Origin: CAZSDU01 sp964605775
Lineage (GTDB): Bacteria; Bacteroidota; Bacteroidia; Bacteroidales; FEN-979
Assembly (NCBI GenBank): GCA_964605775.1
Contig: CAZSDU010000008.1
Span: 1-64,000 of the forward strand
DNA: 64,000 nt
Reading direction: 5' to 3'
The notes under the pieces: generated by a model
Database searches by the model: none
Seen by the model: only the letters and a program-made list of their open reading frames with translations
What the model was told of the DNA's origin: nothing
Shown: positions 8,594 to 16,318 of the stretch, in pieces
Position numbering within the stretch: position 1 is the stretch's first letter
How the letters are laid out: each line of letters opens with the position of its first letter
Program-made: the position numbers and the translations under genes

Positions 8594-8601
8594 CAAAGTT
8601 A
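8594..8601 (-). promoter_or_regulatory. -7 element of the yceD-rpmF-plsX-fabH promoter
   Basis: TAACTTTG on the minus strand fits the Bacteroidota -7 consensus TAnnTTTG. It implies a transcript start near 8587 and a very short leader. No clear -33 TTTG was found. Confidence 0.6.
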
Positions 8602-8641
8602 AAAATTAATCTGATGAATCACAAATATTTATTCGATGTCT

Positions 8642-8649
8642 TACCTTTG
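8642..8649 (+). promoter_or_regulatory. -7 element of the proline dehydrogenase promoter
   Basis: TACCTTTG matches TAnnTTTG, 33 bases before the start codon at 8683. It is divergent from the yceD promoter box at 8594-8601. No matching -33 element is obvious. Confidence 0.55.
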
Positions 8650-8682
8650 CATCAGGCTTATTCAAATCAAAAACACTGACTT

Positions 8683-9594
8683 ATGTTTAATCGACTCATC
8701 ACCCTTCTTCTTCCTTTTATGCCTAAAAAGCTGGTATGGATCTTCTCGAAAAAATATATCGCCGGAGAAACCATTGAGGAGGCGATCAGGGTCTGCCGGG
8801 ATCTGAATGAAAAGGGGATTAGATTCACCCTTGATTTATTAGGGGAATTCATCACCCGGCTCGATGAAGCTGAAAAAAACAAAGATGCTTACCTGACCCT
8901 CATCGATCGAATTGAAAAGGAAAAACTGCTTGGCAACTACTCCCTGAAACCAACAATGTTCGGATTACTCCTCGATGAGGAGCTCTGTTACAGCAACATC
9001 CGCGAAATCGTTCAAAAAGCAGCAGAAAAAAATAATTTTATAAGGATCGACATGGAGGACGCTCAGTGTACCGATAAGGAAATCGCTTTATTCCGTAGGT
9101 TAAAAAAGGAGTTTCCTGCTCATGTCGGTTTGGTCCTCCAGGCATACCTGAAGCGCACCCTGGATAACCTGAAAAACCTGATGGATATTCATACCGAAGC
9201 GGTGCCTTTGAATTTCAGGCTCTGTAAAGGTATTTATATAGAACCGGAGGCCATTGCCTTTAAGAAGTACCAGGAAATCAATGAACATTATCTCGAAGAC
9301 CTTGAATTCATGTTTAAAAACGGGATCTACCCCGCCATTGCCACTCATGATAAACCTCTGGTCGATGGCGCATACCGCCTGATTGAAAAATATCAGGTTC
9401 CGAAAGATAAATATGAATTTCAGATGCTCTATGGAGTTACTCCGGAACTGAGAAAGTCAATTGTCCATCAAGGCCACTCCATGCGGGTATATGTCCCTTA
9501 CGGGAAGGAATGGTTTGGTTATTCCACCCGCCGACTGAAAGAAAACCCGAAAATGGCCACTCATATTATTAAAGCGTTATTTATTAAGGGATAA
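8683..9594 (+). CDS. Proline dehydrogenase
   Basis: 303 residues. It oxidises L-proline to pyrroline-5-carboxylate with FAD, passing electrons to the quinone pool. This is the compact, single-domain ProDH of the PutA superfamily: TIM-barrel motifs IRIDMEDA and RLCKGIY, a flavin-binding ATHD segment and the C-terminal substrate-binding motif YGKEWFGYSTRRLKENP (two conserved arginines). No P5C dehydrogenase is in the window. The gene converges on the large fused amine dehydrogenase, with only 3 bases between the two stops, which is notable because relatives of that protein also oxidise proline or similar amino acids. Confidence 0.95.
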   Translation: MFNRLITLLLPFMPKKLVWIFSKKYIAGETIEEAIRVCRDLNEKGIRFTLDLLGEFITRLDEAEKNKDAYLTLIDRIEKEKLLGNYSLKPTMFGLLLDEELCYSNIREIVQKAAEKNNFIRIDMEDAQCTDKEIALFRRLKKEFPAHVGLVLQAYLKRTLDNLKNLMDIHTEAVPLNFRLCKGIYIEPEAIAFKKYQEINEHYLEDLEFMFKNGIYPAIATHDKPLVDGAYRLIEKYQVPKDKYEFQMLYGVTPELRKSIVHQGHSMRVYVPYGKEWFGYSTRRLKENPKMATHIIKALFIKG

Positions 9595-9597
9595 TAA

Positions 9598-12500
9598 TTA
9601 TTTGAAGGCTTTCTCCAGCATCCCATCACCTGTAATTTTCAGGCGATCAAAGTAAGAAGGAACAGGTCTCCCAAGAAGTTTATCCACATACATCTTTGCC
9701 AGGTACTGACCAAGCATGAATCCCTGTCCGCGCAATCCAAGGAACAAACCCAGTTCCGGATCAATAACCATACGGGGTTCAACATAATATCCTGCCCAGA
9801 TAGCCTGGAATCCGACGGATGAGAGATCCGGGATCCAATTGGTAAAGATTTCGGCAGCGATCTCCACAAAATCTTTTGAATTGACCTTGATATTTTTCTC
9901 CGCTTCCATGGGTTCTACTGCGGGGGATGCACATCCGATGATCTGCCCGGTTTCAGCTAACTGCTGCCCATAAACGGCGGTAAATCCTTTATAACGCCTA
10001 CGGTCGATCAGCATGGGAAGGGGAGATCCGTCCTTTCCCATCATGGGAAGCCTGCGGGTGATAAAAGCCTGGTGCTTTACTGGATATAATCCCGTTTCAA
10101 GGCCAAGTGCTCTTGAAAATTTCTCGCCTTCCGGCCCCAGGGCATTGATGAAAATTTCCGTTTCATATTCAATGAATCTTTTTTCATGATTCTGAACCAA
10201 TACAAAAAACCGGTCATTTATCCTTTTAACATCAATTAATTGACAATCTTCTTCTACCCTTCCGCCTTTTTCAATACCGATCCTCCGGATAAGATCGATC
10301 ACACGACCGGGGGTAGCCTGCCAGCAATCCCGGGTTACCAGGGCTGACAAATAGTTTTTCAGGCCAGGATTGAGAAAAGGAGAAATCTCCTTTCGGAAAT
10401 CTTTTGGTTTGACCATATAAGCATCCGACCATGACATTGAATCTTCCAGGGCTTTGACCATGTTTTCATCATGCGCAAAAGTCACATACAAAATCGGACA
10501 ATAATCAATGTTGTGAATTTTTTGCAGATCCTTGAAAATTTCATGGTTATGGATTGCAATATCCGATAATTCAGGTAAGGAGAAATTCGGACGTCCGCCG
10601 GCAATATTACGCCAGGAAGCGCCACGGCCATAATTAATCAGCAAGGGGGCCATACCGGCTTCGGAAAGGTAACGAAATAGTGCGCTTCCCCCAATTCCGC
10701 CTCCGCATACCAAAGATTTTACATTTATTTTTTCTACTGCCTTACCGCATACACTGGTGATTACATTTTCATGTACTGTCCGCGGATACAATTCTCCCAT
10801 CGCGACCTGGTTCGAAAGCGGACCTCTTGGAGTAGGTTCTCCGACAATCGAGATACCGCTGCCTGACAGGGTCTGTTTCAACCTTTTGATACAACGCTTT
10901 CCCCGACAGGCACCCATACCCAGACGGGTGGTATGCTTAACCTCATCCACGGAAATAAACTTCCGCTCACCAATGGTTTCCAGGATTTCATCCAGGGTCA
11001 CATCATCACAATGACAAACATAAGTGTCTTCTTTTGCTTCATAAGAATAGGGTTCGAAAGTCAGCGTTTCCGGATATTTCTCTTTGACGATAAATCCGCG
11101 CACTGTAGTCAAAGCTTCCCCGTGAAGATCAAGGGATTTTACACGGGCAATATGAGTTTTATTGGGTTTACGAAGTACTTTTTCAACGATGCCTTCGCCT
11201 ACTCTCTTGCCAAAATTATCCACCAGAAAACATTCGGCCTTTTCTTCCACTTCATATTCGATAGGCAGAAATAGCCAGTCTTTCTTAAGGTTATACCCAA
11301 ATATGGCCAGTCCAGGACACTGATATACGCAATCCATGCAACCGATACACAGGTTAAAATTAATCTCTGGTACGGTACTGGTTGAAGATTTGGTGATGGC
11401 TCCGTGAGGACAAGCAAAAGCACAGGGGTTACAGGCAAATCCATAAAGGCAATCGATGAGTACAAACCCTTTTTCTGCCATCCGGTTCTGATCCGGCTGA
11501 AATACTTTTTCAATGACCCTTAAGGGATGCTGTTGCGAATCAATATATTCTTTCGACAAGGAAAGATATTCGTCATAATCGAATCGTTCACCCATTTCCT
11601 GAAGGATTTCGAAAGCCACCTGCTTCCCCCGAAGTACCGCACTGGTACCCTCCCCGATCCGGATCGAATCACCTGCACCAAAACATTTTCTTCCGAAAAT
11701 CTCATTGCCTTTGATCATTAACTGATCATCGCAAACCAGGCCGGTACAAATATTTATGGCATCTATTCCTGCAATGATTTTTTCTGTTCCAGGAACCGGT
11801 TTAAAGTTTTTACATTCAGCTACTACCGCTCCAATAATTCCGTCATGGTTCTCGTTGGGGATGGCTTTCAGAAGGATTTGCGATGTAAGGACGGGAATTC
11901 CCAGCCTTCTGACCCTGTTGGCCTGAACCGGGAATCCACCTTCAAAGGCTTGAGCTTCAAGGATGGCTTTAACCCTGGCGCCGGCCTGCATCAATTGATA
12001 GGAAGTGAGGTACCCAATATTCCCTGCACCAACAGTTAAAACGTTTTTGCCGAGCAGGGTAAGCTCGTTATTCATCATCTTCTGTACCACGGCAGCGGTA
12101 TAAACGCCGGGGAGATCATCATTCTCAAAAGTGGGCATAAATGGCACAGCTCCCGTCGTCACAATAAGATACTCACTGTCCACGTAATATATTTCATCGG
12201 TTCGGATATTTTTCACGGCAATACGGTTGCCTTCCAGAATATCCCATACGGTAGAATTCAGAAAAATCCCTGAATGATCATCTCCGGCAAGGGTTTTTGC
12301 GATATCAAATCCCCTCATCCCACCAAATTTCTTTTCCTTTTCAAAAAAGAAAAACTGATGGGTCTGCATCAAAAACTGTCCGCCGATTTTATCATTATTA
12401 TCAATGACAATATTTAAAATGCCGTGTTTATTCAATTCCTCACGGGCAGCAAGACCGGCAGGTCCTGCTCCGATAATGGCGACTGTTGTTCTATAAACAT

Positions 12501-12831
12501 TGACGGGTTCATCCTTTTTGACCGTTATGGGATGTGGTTGGTAATCCCTGGGGATTTCCCTGACTTCCCTGACATGATCAATGGTAGTAATACAGATCCG
12601 TTTTATCTGACCATCCACCAGCATTTCACAAGCGCCGCATTTCCCGATGCCACATTCAAGGCTTCGCTCCCGGTTACTCAGGCTGTGGGAATGGACAGGA
12701 TATCCGGCCTGATGCAATGCGGCAGCAATGGTGAATCCCTTGTCGCCAGTGACTTCTTTGCCTTCAAACAAAAAGGTGATTTTGTGAGATTCCTGAATGT
12801 CTAAAATAGGATGCTTCGTGATCTTATACAT
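9598..12831 (-). CDS. Giant fused Fe-S/FAD amine (amino acid) dehydrogenase
   Basis: 1077 residues from ATG 12831. Domains in order: a [2Fe-2S] domain with C60, C65, C68 and C79; an FAD/NAD-disulfide-reductase-type module from GAGPAG (120-125) to about 465; two [4Fe-4S] motifs (CNPCAFACPH and CIGCMDCVYQCPG); a BFD-type [2Fe-2S] domain (CHCDDVTLDEIL ... GACRGKRC); and a DAO-type FAD oxidoreductase from CGGGIGGSALF (about 700) to the end. The same parts occur as separate subunits in HcnABC (cyanide synthase), octopine/nopaline oxidase, heterotetrameric sarcosine oxidase and archaeal dye-linked proline dehydrogenase. One chain here has them all. By inference it oxidises a glycine-, proline- or opine-like secondary amine and passes electrons through the clusters. 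Substrate is not determinable. No signal peptide is seen, so it is probably cytosolic. Confidence 0.85.
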   Translation of the reverse strand: MYKITKHPILDIQESHKITFLFEGKEVTGDKGFTIAAALHQAGYPVHSHSLSNRERSLECGIGKCGACEMLVDGQIKRICITTIDHVREVREIPRDYQPHPITVKKDEPVNVYRTTVAIIGAGPAGLAAREELNKHGILNIVIDNNDKIGGQFLMQTHQFFFFEKEKKFGGMRGFDIAKTLAGDDHSGIFLNSTVWDILEGNRIAVKNIRTDEIYYVDSEYLIVTTGAVPFMPTFENDDLPGVYTAAVVQKMMNNELTLLGKNVLTVGAGNIGYLTSYQLMQAGARVKAILEAQAFEGGFPVQANRVRRLGIPVLTSQILLKAIPNENHDGIIGAVVAECKNFKPVPGTEKIIAGIDAINICTGLVCDDQLMIKGNEIFGRKCFGAGDSIRIGEGTSAVLRGKQVAFEILQEMGERFDYDEYLSLSKEYIDSQQHPLRVIEKVFQPDQNRMAEKGFVLIDCLYGFACNPCAFACPHGAITKSSTSTVPEINFNLCIGCMDCVYQCPGLAIFGYNLKKDWLFLPIEYEVEEKAECFLVDNFGKRVGEGIVEKVLRKPNKTHIARVKSLDLHGEALTTVRGFIVKEKYPETLTFEPYSYEAKEDTYVCHCDDVTLDEILETIGERKFISVDEVKHTTRLGMGACRGKRCIKRLKQTLSGSGISIVGEPTPRGPLSNQVAMGELYPRTVHENVITSVCGKAVEKINVKSLVCGGGIGGSALFRYLSEAGMAPLLINYGRGASWRNIAGGRPNFSLPELSDIAIHNHEIFKDLQKIHNIDYCPILYVTFAHDENMVKALEDSMSWSDAYMVKPKDFRKEISPFLNPGLKNYLSALVTRDCWQATPGRVIDLIRRIGIEKGGRVEEDCQLIDVKRINDRFFVLVQNHEKRFIEYETEIFINALGPEGEKFSRALGLETGLYPVKHQAFITRRLPMMGKDGSPLPMLIDRRRYKGFTAVYGQQLAETGQIIGCASPAVEPMEAEKNIKVNSKDFVEIAAEIFTNWIPDLSSVGFQAIWAGYYVEPRMVIDPELGLFLGLRGQGFMLGQYLAKMYVDKLLGRPVPSYFDRLKITGDGMLEKAFK

Positions 12832-12908
12832 AGCATGATGAGTTTGGTTCTGCAAAATTAGGCTTTTTACCAAATCAAAACATGTGTGTGCTGTGAATTG
12901 TTTCACAG

Positions 12909-13847
12909 TTAAAGGCGAAAATTAAAACCAAAGGAGATCATGTTTTCAATTTGCAAATGTCGATTTTGTGTGGGTTCAAAGAACAACCTTGTCTGAATGT
13001 TCGTATTCACAAATCTGATTAGTTTGATATCCAGATTGCTTTTGACTGAAACATCAATCGGTTTTTCCGTGTTTTTAAATAGCTGAACTTCACATTTCCA
13101 GAATATTTTTTCTTTGAAGGATTTTTCGATCAGCAATCGCAGGGAAAAACCATATTCAAAAAGGGTGGATTTTTCTTTTCGGACTCCTCTGTATATTTCT
13201 GTTTCCTGTTCGACATAAACCCGCTTATCCCTGACATAGGTCAGACGTGCGGAACTAAGTCCGAAATTCAAATTTATGATTCCTTTCCAATTCCAGCAAA
13301 ACCCTGCCGAAAGAGTCCAAACCAGGGGTGTTAGAAAACCGGATTGAAGCGTTTTTAACAGCATCCCGCTGTCGTTGACATGATAACGATAATCATTGAA
13401 AAAACGGGTGGTCAGCAAAGAGGTCAGGGAACTGCTGAAATTCCGGTGGATTTTCAAATCCAAACGCGTATCTACAGTGTTTTCATCACAATGAAACCTG
13501 GTGATACTGTCAAAAATGATTTGAATGCCAAGGGTATGGTTGAACTGATTGCTAAAGGTTATCCCTTCCTGTCGCTCCAGAACAGATTGAATCTTTAAAT
13601 TATGCAACAAAGAAAACTGATTTGAATTTTCAGTATTCGGACGGTTGACCTGTACAAAATCAGACAGGCTGAGTGAATACTCCAGTTGCTGTATATATTT
13701 CCATTGCAACAAAGAATGACCAGGAGAAATAAAGTTTTCTATACGGCAAAGCCTTAAGCTGTCTTTCCAAAAAATCTCCTGCCCTTTCAGGGTAAAACCG
13801 GTCAGAAAAACGACCGCCAATCCCAATAGAATACCAGATCGCCGCAA
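12909..13847 (-). CDS. Outer-membrane protein, DUF3078-like
   Basis: 312 residues starting at a TTG (13847; a stop codon lies just upstream in frame). An N-terminal signal (ILLGLAVVFLTGFTLKGQ) is followed by alternating beta-type sequence with many aromatic and polar repeats, ending in FGFNFRL. Length and pattern fit the DUF3078 family of predicted outer-membrane barrels in Bacteroidota; the match is by overall look, not by a catalytic motif. It lies just upstream of the fused amine dehydrogenase on the same strand (77 bases), but a functional link is not evident. Confidence 0.65.
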   Translation of the reverse strand: MRRSGILLGLAVVFLTGFTLKGQEIFWKDSLRLCRIENFISPGHSLLQWKYIQQLEYSLSLSDFVQVNRPNTENSNQFSLLHNLKIQSVLERQEGITFSNQFNHTLGIQIIFDSITRFHCDENTVDTRLDLKIHRNFSSSLTSLLTTRFFNDYRYHVNDSGMLLKTLQSGFLTPLVWTLSAGFCWNWKGIINLNFGLSSARLTYVRDKRVYVEQETEIYRGVRKEKSTLFEYGFSLRLLIEKSFKEKIFWKCEVQLFKNTEKPIDVSVKSNLDIKLIRFVNTNIQTRLFFEPTQNRHLQIENMISFGFNFRL

Positions 13848-13911
13848 AATTCAATGGTTTAAAAATATTCATGGAAACGAGATTGGGCTGGATAATAATG
13901 AAAGGAACAGA

Positions 13912-14520
13912 TTACCTGAGGATAAGTTTTTGTTTTTTCGTCAAATTCCAGCTTTTTTGCATATCGAAATTAAGAAATATCAGTTTTATCTTTTTCGTGA
14001 AGTCTCCGGTTTCTTGTTTTTCAACATCAAATAGCCGTTGGTTCAGTTTCCCGGCAAATTTCCCCCAGGTAATCACCACGACATAATCATATGGAATAAA
14101 AAAGGAATCCGGGAAATCACGCCCGTTCAAAAAAACCAGTTCTTTGCTCAATTCTTCAAAGCGGTAAGAGGTATCGGCGACATATTCTTTGTCGGTTTCC
14201 AGGGTATGAATCAAAGAAGCCACCGACCATTGACACTTGGAAGTGTCTTTTACATCAAGTAAAAAACCCTTGGGACTGAAAACCATTGACCCCAGCAGGT
14301 TTTTCCTAAAGAGGGAATCATTCATGGCCTTGAAAAAAGAAGAGGAATCCCTGAAAAGACAGACATCATCCGGAGATTTATCCATTTTTTCCAGGAATTT
14401 CAACAGGCTGACCGGGGTTTCTTCTTTGGGGACAGTGATCCCGTATTTCCATTTTACCAATGTCATACAAGAAGTAAGTGAAACTATCAAGACAATTAAA
14501 AATCCTTTTAATGAGTTCAT
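13912..14520 (-). CDS. Hypothetical lipoprotein
   Basis: 202 residues with a lipobox at residues 15-18 (LTSC; Cys18 is the lipidation site). The mature part contains KSPDDVCLFRDSS, then YDYVVVITWGKFAGKLNQRLFDVEK and a basic C-terminus. The segment with a lone FIPYDYVVVITWG strand vaguely suggests a thioredoxin-like or redoxin fold, but no CxxC motif is present. It was not assigned to a family. It shares strand and spacing with the envelope proteins on either side. Confidence 0.7.
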   Translation of the reverse strand: MNSLKGFLIVLIVSLTSCMTLVKWKYGITVPKEETPVSLLKFLEKMDKSPDDVCLFRDSSSFFKAMNDSLFRKNLLGSMVFSPKGFLLDVKDTSKCQWSVASLIHTLETDKEYVADTSYRFEELSKELVFLNGRDFPDSFFIPYDYVVVITWGKFAGKLNQRLFDVEKQETGDFTKKIKLIFLNFDMQKSWNLTKKQKLILR

Positions 14521-14548
14521 GGGATATAATTATTTTTTGGGCCACATG

Positions 14549-14577
14549 CCTGCCTGATGATAGGCAAGGTAGGCAGG
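14549..14577. repeat. Palindromic CCTGCCT/AGGCAGG element
   Basis: CCTGCCT (14549-14555) pairs with AGGCAGG (14571-14577), and an inner GCCT/AGGC pairing with loop GATGAT is an alternative. It looks like the small GC-rich dispersed palindromes common between Bacteroidota genes. Confidence 0.5.
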
Positions 14578-14612
14578 GTTGACAGGGAAATGCGGCAATT
14601 TTCGATCAATAA

Positions 14613-14636
14613 GATGCCGGGGATAACCCCGGCATC
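14613..14636 (-). terminator. Hairpin terminator of the gene ending at 14646
   Basis: A perfect 10-bp stem (GATGCCGGGG / CCCCGGCATC) with loop ATAA lies 9 bases after the stop of the secreted Cys-rich protein. On the minus strand it is followed by TTATTG, a weak U-tract. Confidence 0.75.
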
Positions 14637-14645
14637 AAGAGACTT

Positions 14646-15101
14646 TTATTTAAAGGTAATGACAATATCATCTCCATTGAAGGAACAAGGGTAAGCTCCT
14701 CCCGGAATGGTGAAATCATTTTTCAAACCAAGTTTTGAAAGCACTTCTTGTGAAAATGTCATGGGACCGTCAAGAATGAATTTCCCTCCCCTGAATAACT
14801 GATCAAAGGTTTCAGGTTGCATTCCTTTGGATTTCGAAGTGGTGAGTGTGAACAATAAATTGGCATCCATTTCAAGGTTGCCTGCAATCTGTCCCGGACC
14901 AATGGCCCTGTCGAACCAGATATGGCAGCAACCCCCTTTTTCTCTGGGTAAACATGATTTGCTGGCCCCGTCCCAATAGGATTTAGCAGACATGACGACA
15001 TGAATGTTAAAGATGCCACAAGGGGTGGTGTTTATGGCCATTACATTGAAAGCCAGAAACATACTTAAAAAAATTACGAATATTTTACTGATTGTTTTCA
15101 T
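14646..15101 (-). CDS. Secreted cysteine-containing hypothetical protein
   Basis: 151 residues with a clear signal peptide (residues 1-22, ending FNVMA). The mature part has five cysteines (PCGIF, SCLPREKGGCC, PCSF), which suggests disulfides in the periplasm, and a C-terminal GDDIVITFK strand. No known family was recognised. It is a single-gene unit with its own hairpin terminator at 14613-14636; neighbours are other envelope proteins. Confidence 0.7.
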   Translation of the reverse strand: MKTISKIFVIFLSMFLAFNVMAINTTPCGIFNIHVVMSAKSYWDGASKSCLPREKGGCCHIWFDRAIGPGQIAGNLEMDANLLFTLTTSKSKGMQPETFDQLFRGGKFILDGPMTFSQEVLSKLGLKNDFTIPGGAYPCSFNGDDIVITFK

Positions 15102-15464
15102 GGGATTACATTTTTTAATTTTATAAAACCGGCTGAGTTGACCGGCAGCCAGATCCGGGGAGTTATATATTGAGGGAGTATAACTGAACTACCGGTAAAA
15201 CAAATTTTTGTCCTAAACTTGTCTTACCCCTTTTCCATTATCCTGCAGTTTCTTAACCTCCTTTTCCGTTCATACTAAATTTTCTCCTTAATCCGGTTAA
15301 GGGGGAAAAGGTAATAGGGGAAAACTAAAAAATTTTAATATTTTTTTCTTAAAAATCTAATTAGATTAAAATCATTTATTTACGAAATCTGCTTGGAAAT
15401 TATCTGGAAAATTTTTAGTATCTTTGCAGCGGATTTGAAAAAGGGATAAAACCGAGAGAAATTT
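15102..15464. other. Regulatory gap with hairpin and promoter
   Basis: No gene is seen. Visible structure: a 7-bp inverted repeat AGTTATA (15161-15167) / TATAACT (15179-15185), an imperfect palindrome TTAATCCGGTTAA near 15290, and an A/T-rich stretch leading to a -7 element TATCTTTG at 15419-15426. The gap separates a leftward gene from the rightward glycogen-synthase-like gene, so it probably contains both promoters. Confidence 0.6.
15419..15426 (+). promoter_or_regulatory. -7 element upstream of the GT5-domain gene
   Basis: TATCTTTG is an exact match to TAnnTTTG, 39 bases before ATG 15465. A CTTGG at 15392-15396 is a possible -33 element, although its 23-base spacing is a little long. Confidence 0.65.
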
Positions 15465-16292
15465 ATGGAAAAAGCGAAAGTTTTATTTGTCACGCAAGAA
15501 ATCACCCCTTATCTGGAAGAAACACATATGGGGATTATCGGAAGGTATCTTCCTCAAGGAATTCAGGAAAAGGGCAGGGAAATCCGGACTTTTATGCCAA
15601 GATACGGGAATATTAATGAACGCCGGAATCAATTGCATGAGGTCATCCGTTTATCAGGAATGAACCTTATTATCGACGACACCGATCATCCTTTAATTAT
15701 CAAAGTTGCCTCTATACAGCAGGCCCGTATGCAGATTTATTTCATTGACAATGAGGACTACTTTCAGCGAAAATTTACATTTCGTGATAAAAACAATACT
15801 TTTTTCAACGACAATGATGAACGGGTTATCTTTTATTCAAGGGGCGTTCTGGAAACTGTAAAAAAACTTGGTTGGGGACCGGATGTTGTTCATTGTCATG
15901 GGTGGATGACCAGCCTGGTGCCGATTTATATTAAAAAAGCCTATCGAGATAACCCCTTGTTTGCAGATACTAAAATTATTTATTCCATCTATGATGATGG
16001 TTTTGAATCATTGATGAATAAGGATTTTGCAGTAAAAATTAAACTTGACGGCATCACTTCCAAGGATCTTAAACACTATAAAGACCCATCTTACGTTAAT
16101 ATCACTAAAGCTGCCATTGATTTTTCAGATGCGGTGGTTTTCGGATCTCCCAATATTCATCCTGACTTGGTTGAATATGTGAAAGGAAGTGAGAAACCCT
16201 ATCTGGAATTTCAGTCCATGGACCGTTATGTGGAGGCTTACAATGATTTCTATGATGAGGTCCTGGTTCAGGAACCAATGGCAGTGAACTAG
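15465..16292 (+). CDS. Stand-alone glycogen/starch synthase N-terminal (GT5) domain
   Basis: 275 residues, about half the length of GlgA. The N-terminal Rossmann half of GT5 is recognisable: VLFVTQEITPYLEETHMGIIGRYLP (split by substitutions from the usual KxGGL motif), then GWGPDVVHCHGWMTSLVPIYIK. The ADP-glucose-binding KTGGL loop is degenerate here (EETHMGII) and the whole C-terminal GT-B half is absent. Such short proteins are known in Bacteroidota as glycogen/starch synthase-like. Whether this one is catalytic is doubtful; it may be a regulatory or binding relic. It is followed by a DUF4270 lipoprotein (26 bases) and glmS. Confidence 0.8.
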   Translation: MEKAKVLFVTQEITPYLEETHMGIIGRYLPQGIQEKGREIRTFMPRYGNINERRNQLHEVIRLSGMNLIIDDTDHPLIIKVASIQQARMQIYFIDNEDYFQRKFTFRDKNNTFFNDNDERVIFYSRGVLETVKKLGWGPDVVHCHGWMTSLVPIYIKKAYRDNPLFADTKIIYSIYDDGFESLMNKDFAVKIKLDGITSKDLKHYKDPSYVNITKAAIDFSDAVVFGSPNIHPDLVEYVKGSEKPYLEFQSMDRYVEAYNDFYDEVLVQEPMAVN

Positions 16293-16318
16293 AATGCCGA
16301 ACCTATAATCCATAACAC

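Noticed and set aside
15465..16292. Frameshifted full glycogen synthase
   Set aside because: The next 1.3 kb encodes a clear DUF4270 lipoprotein in the same direction; no C-terminal GT-B motifs were found in other frames.
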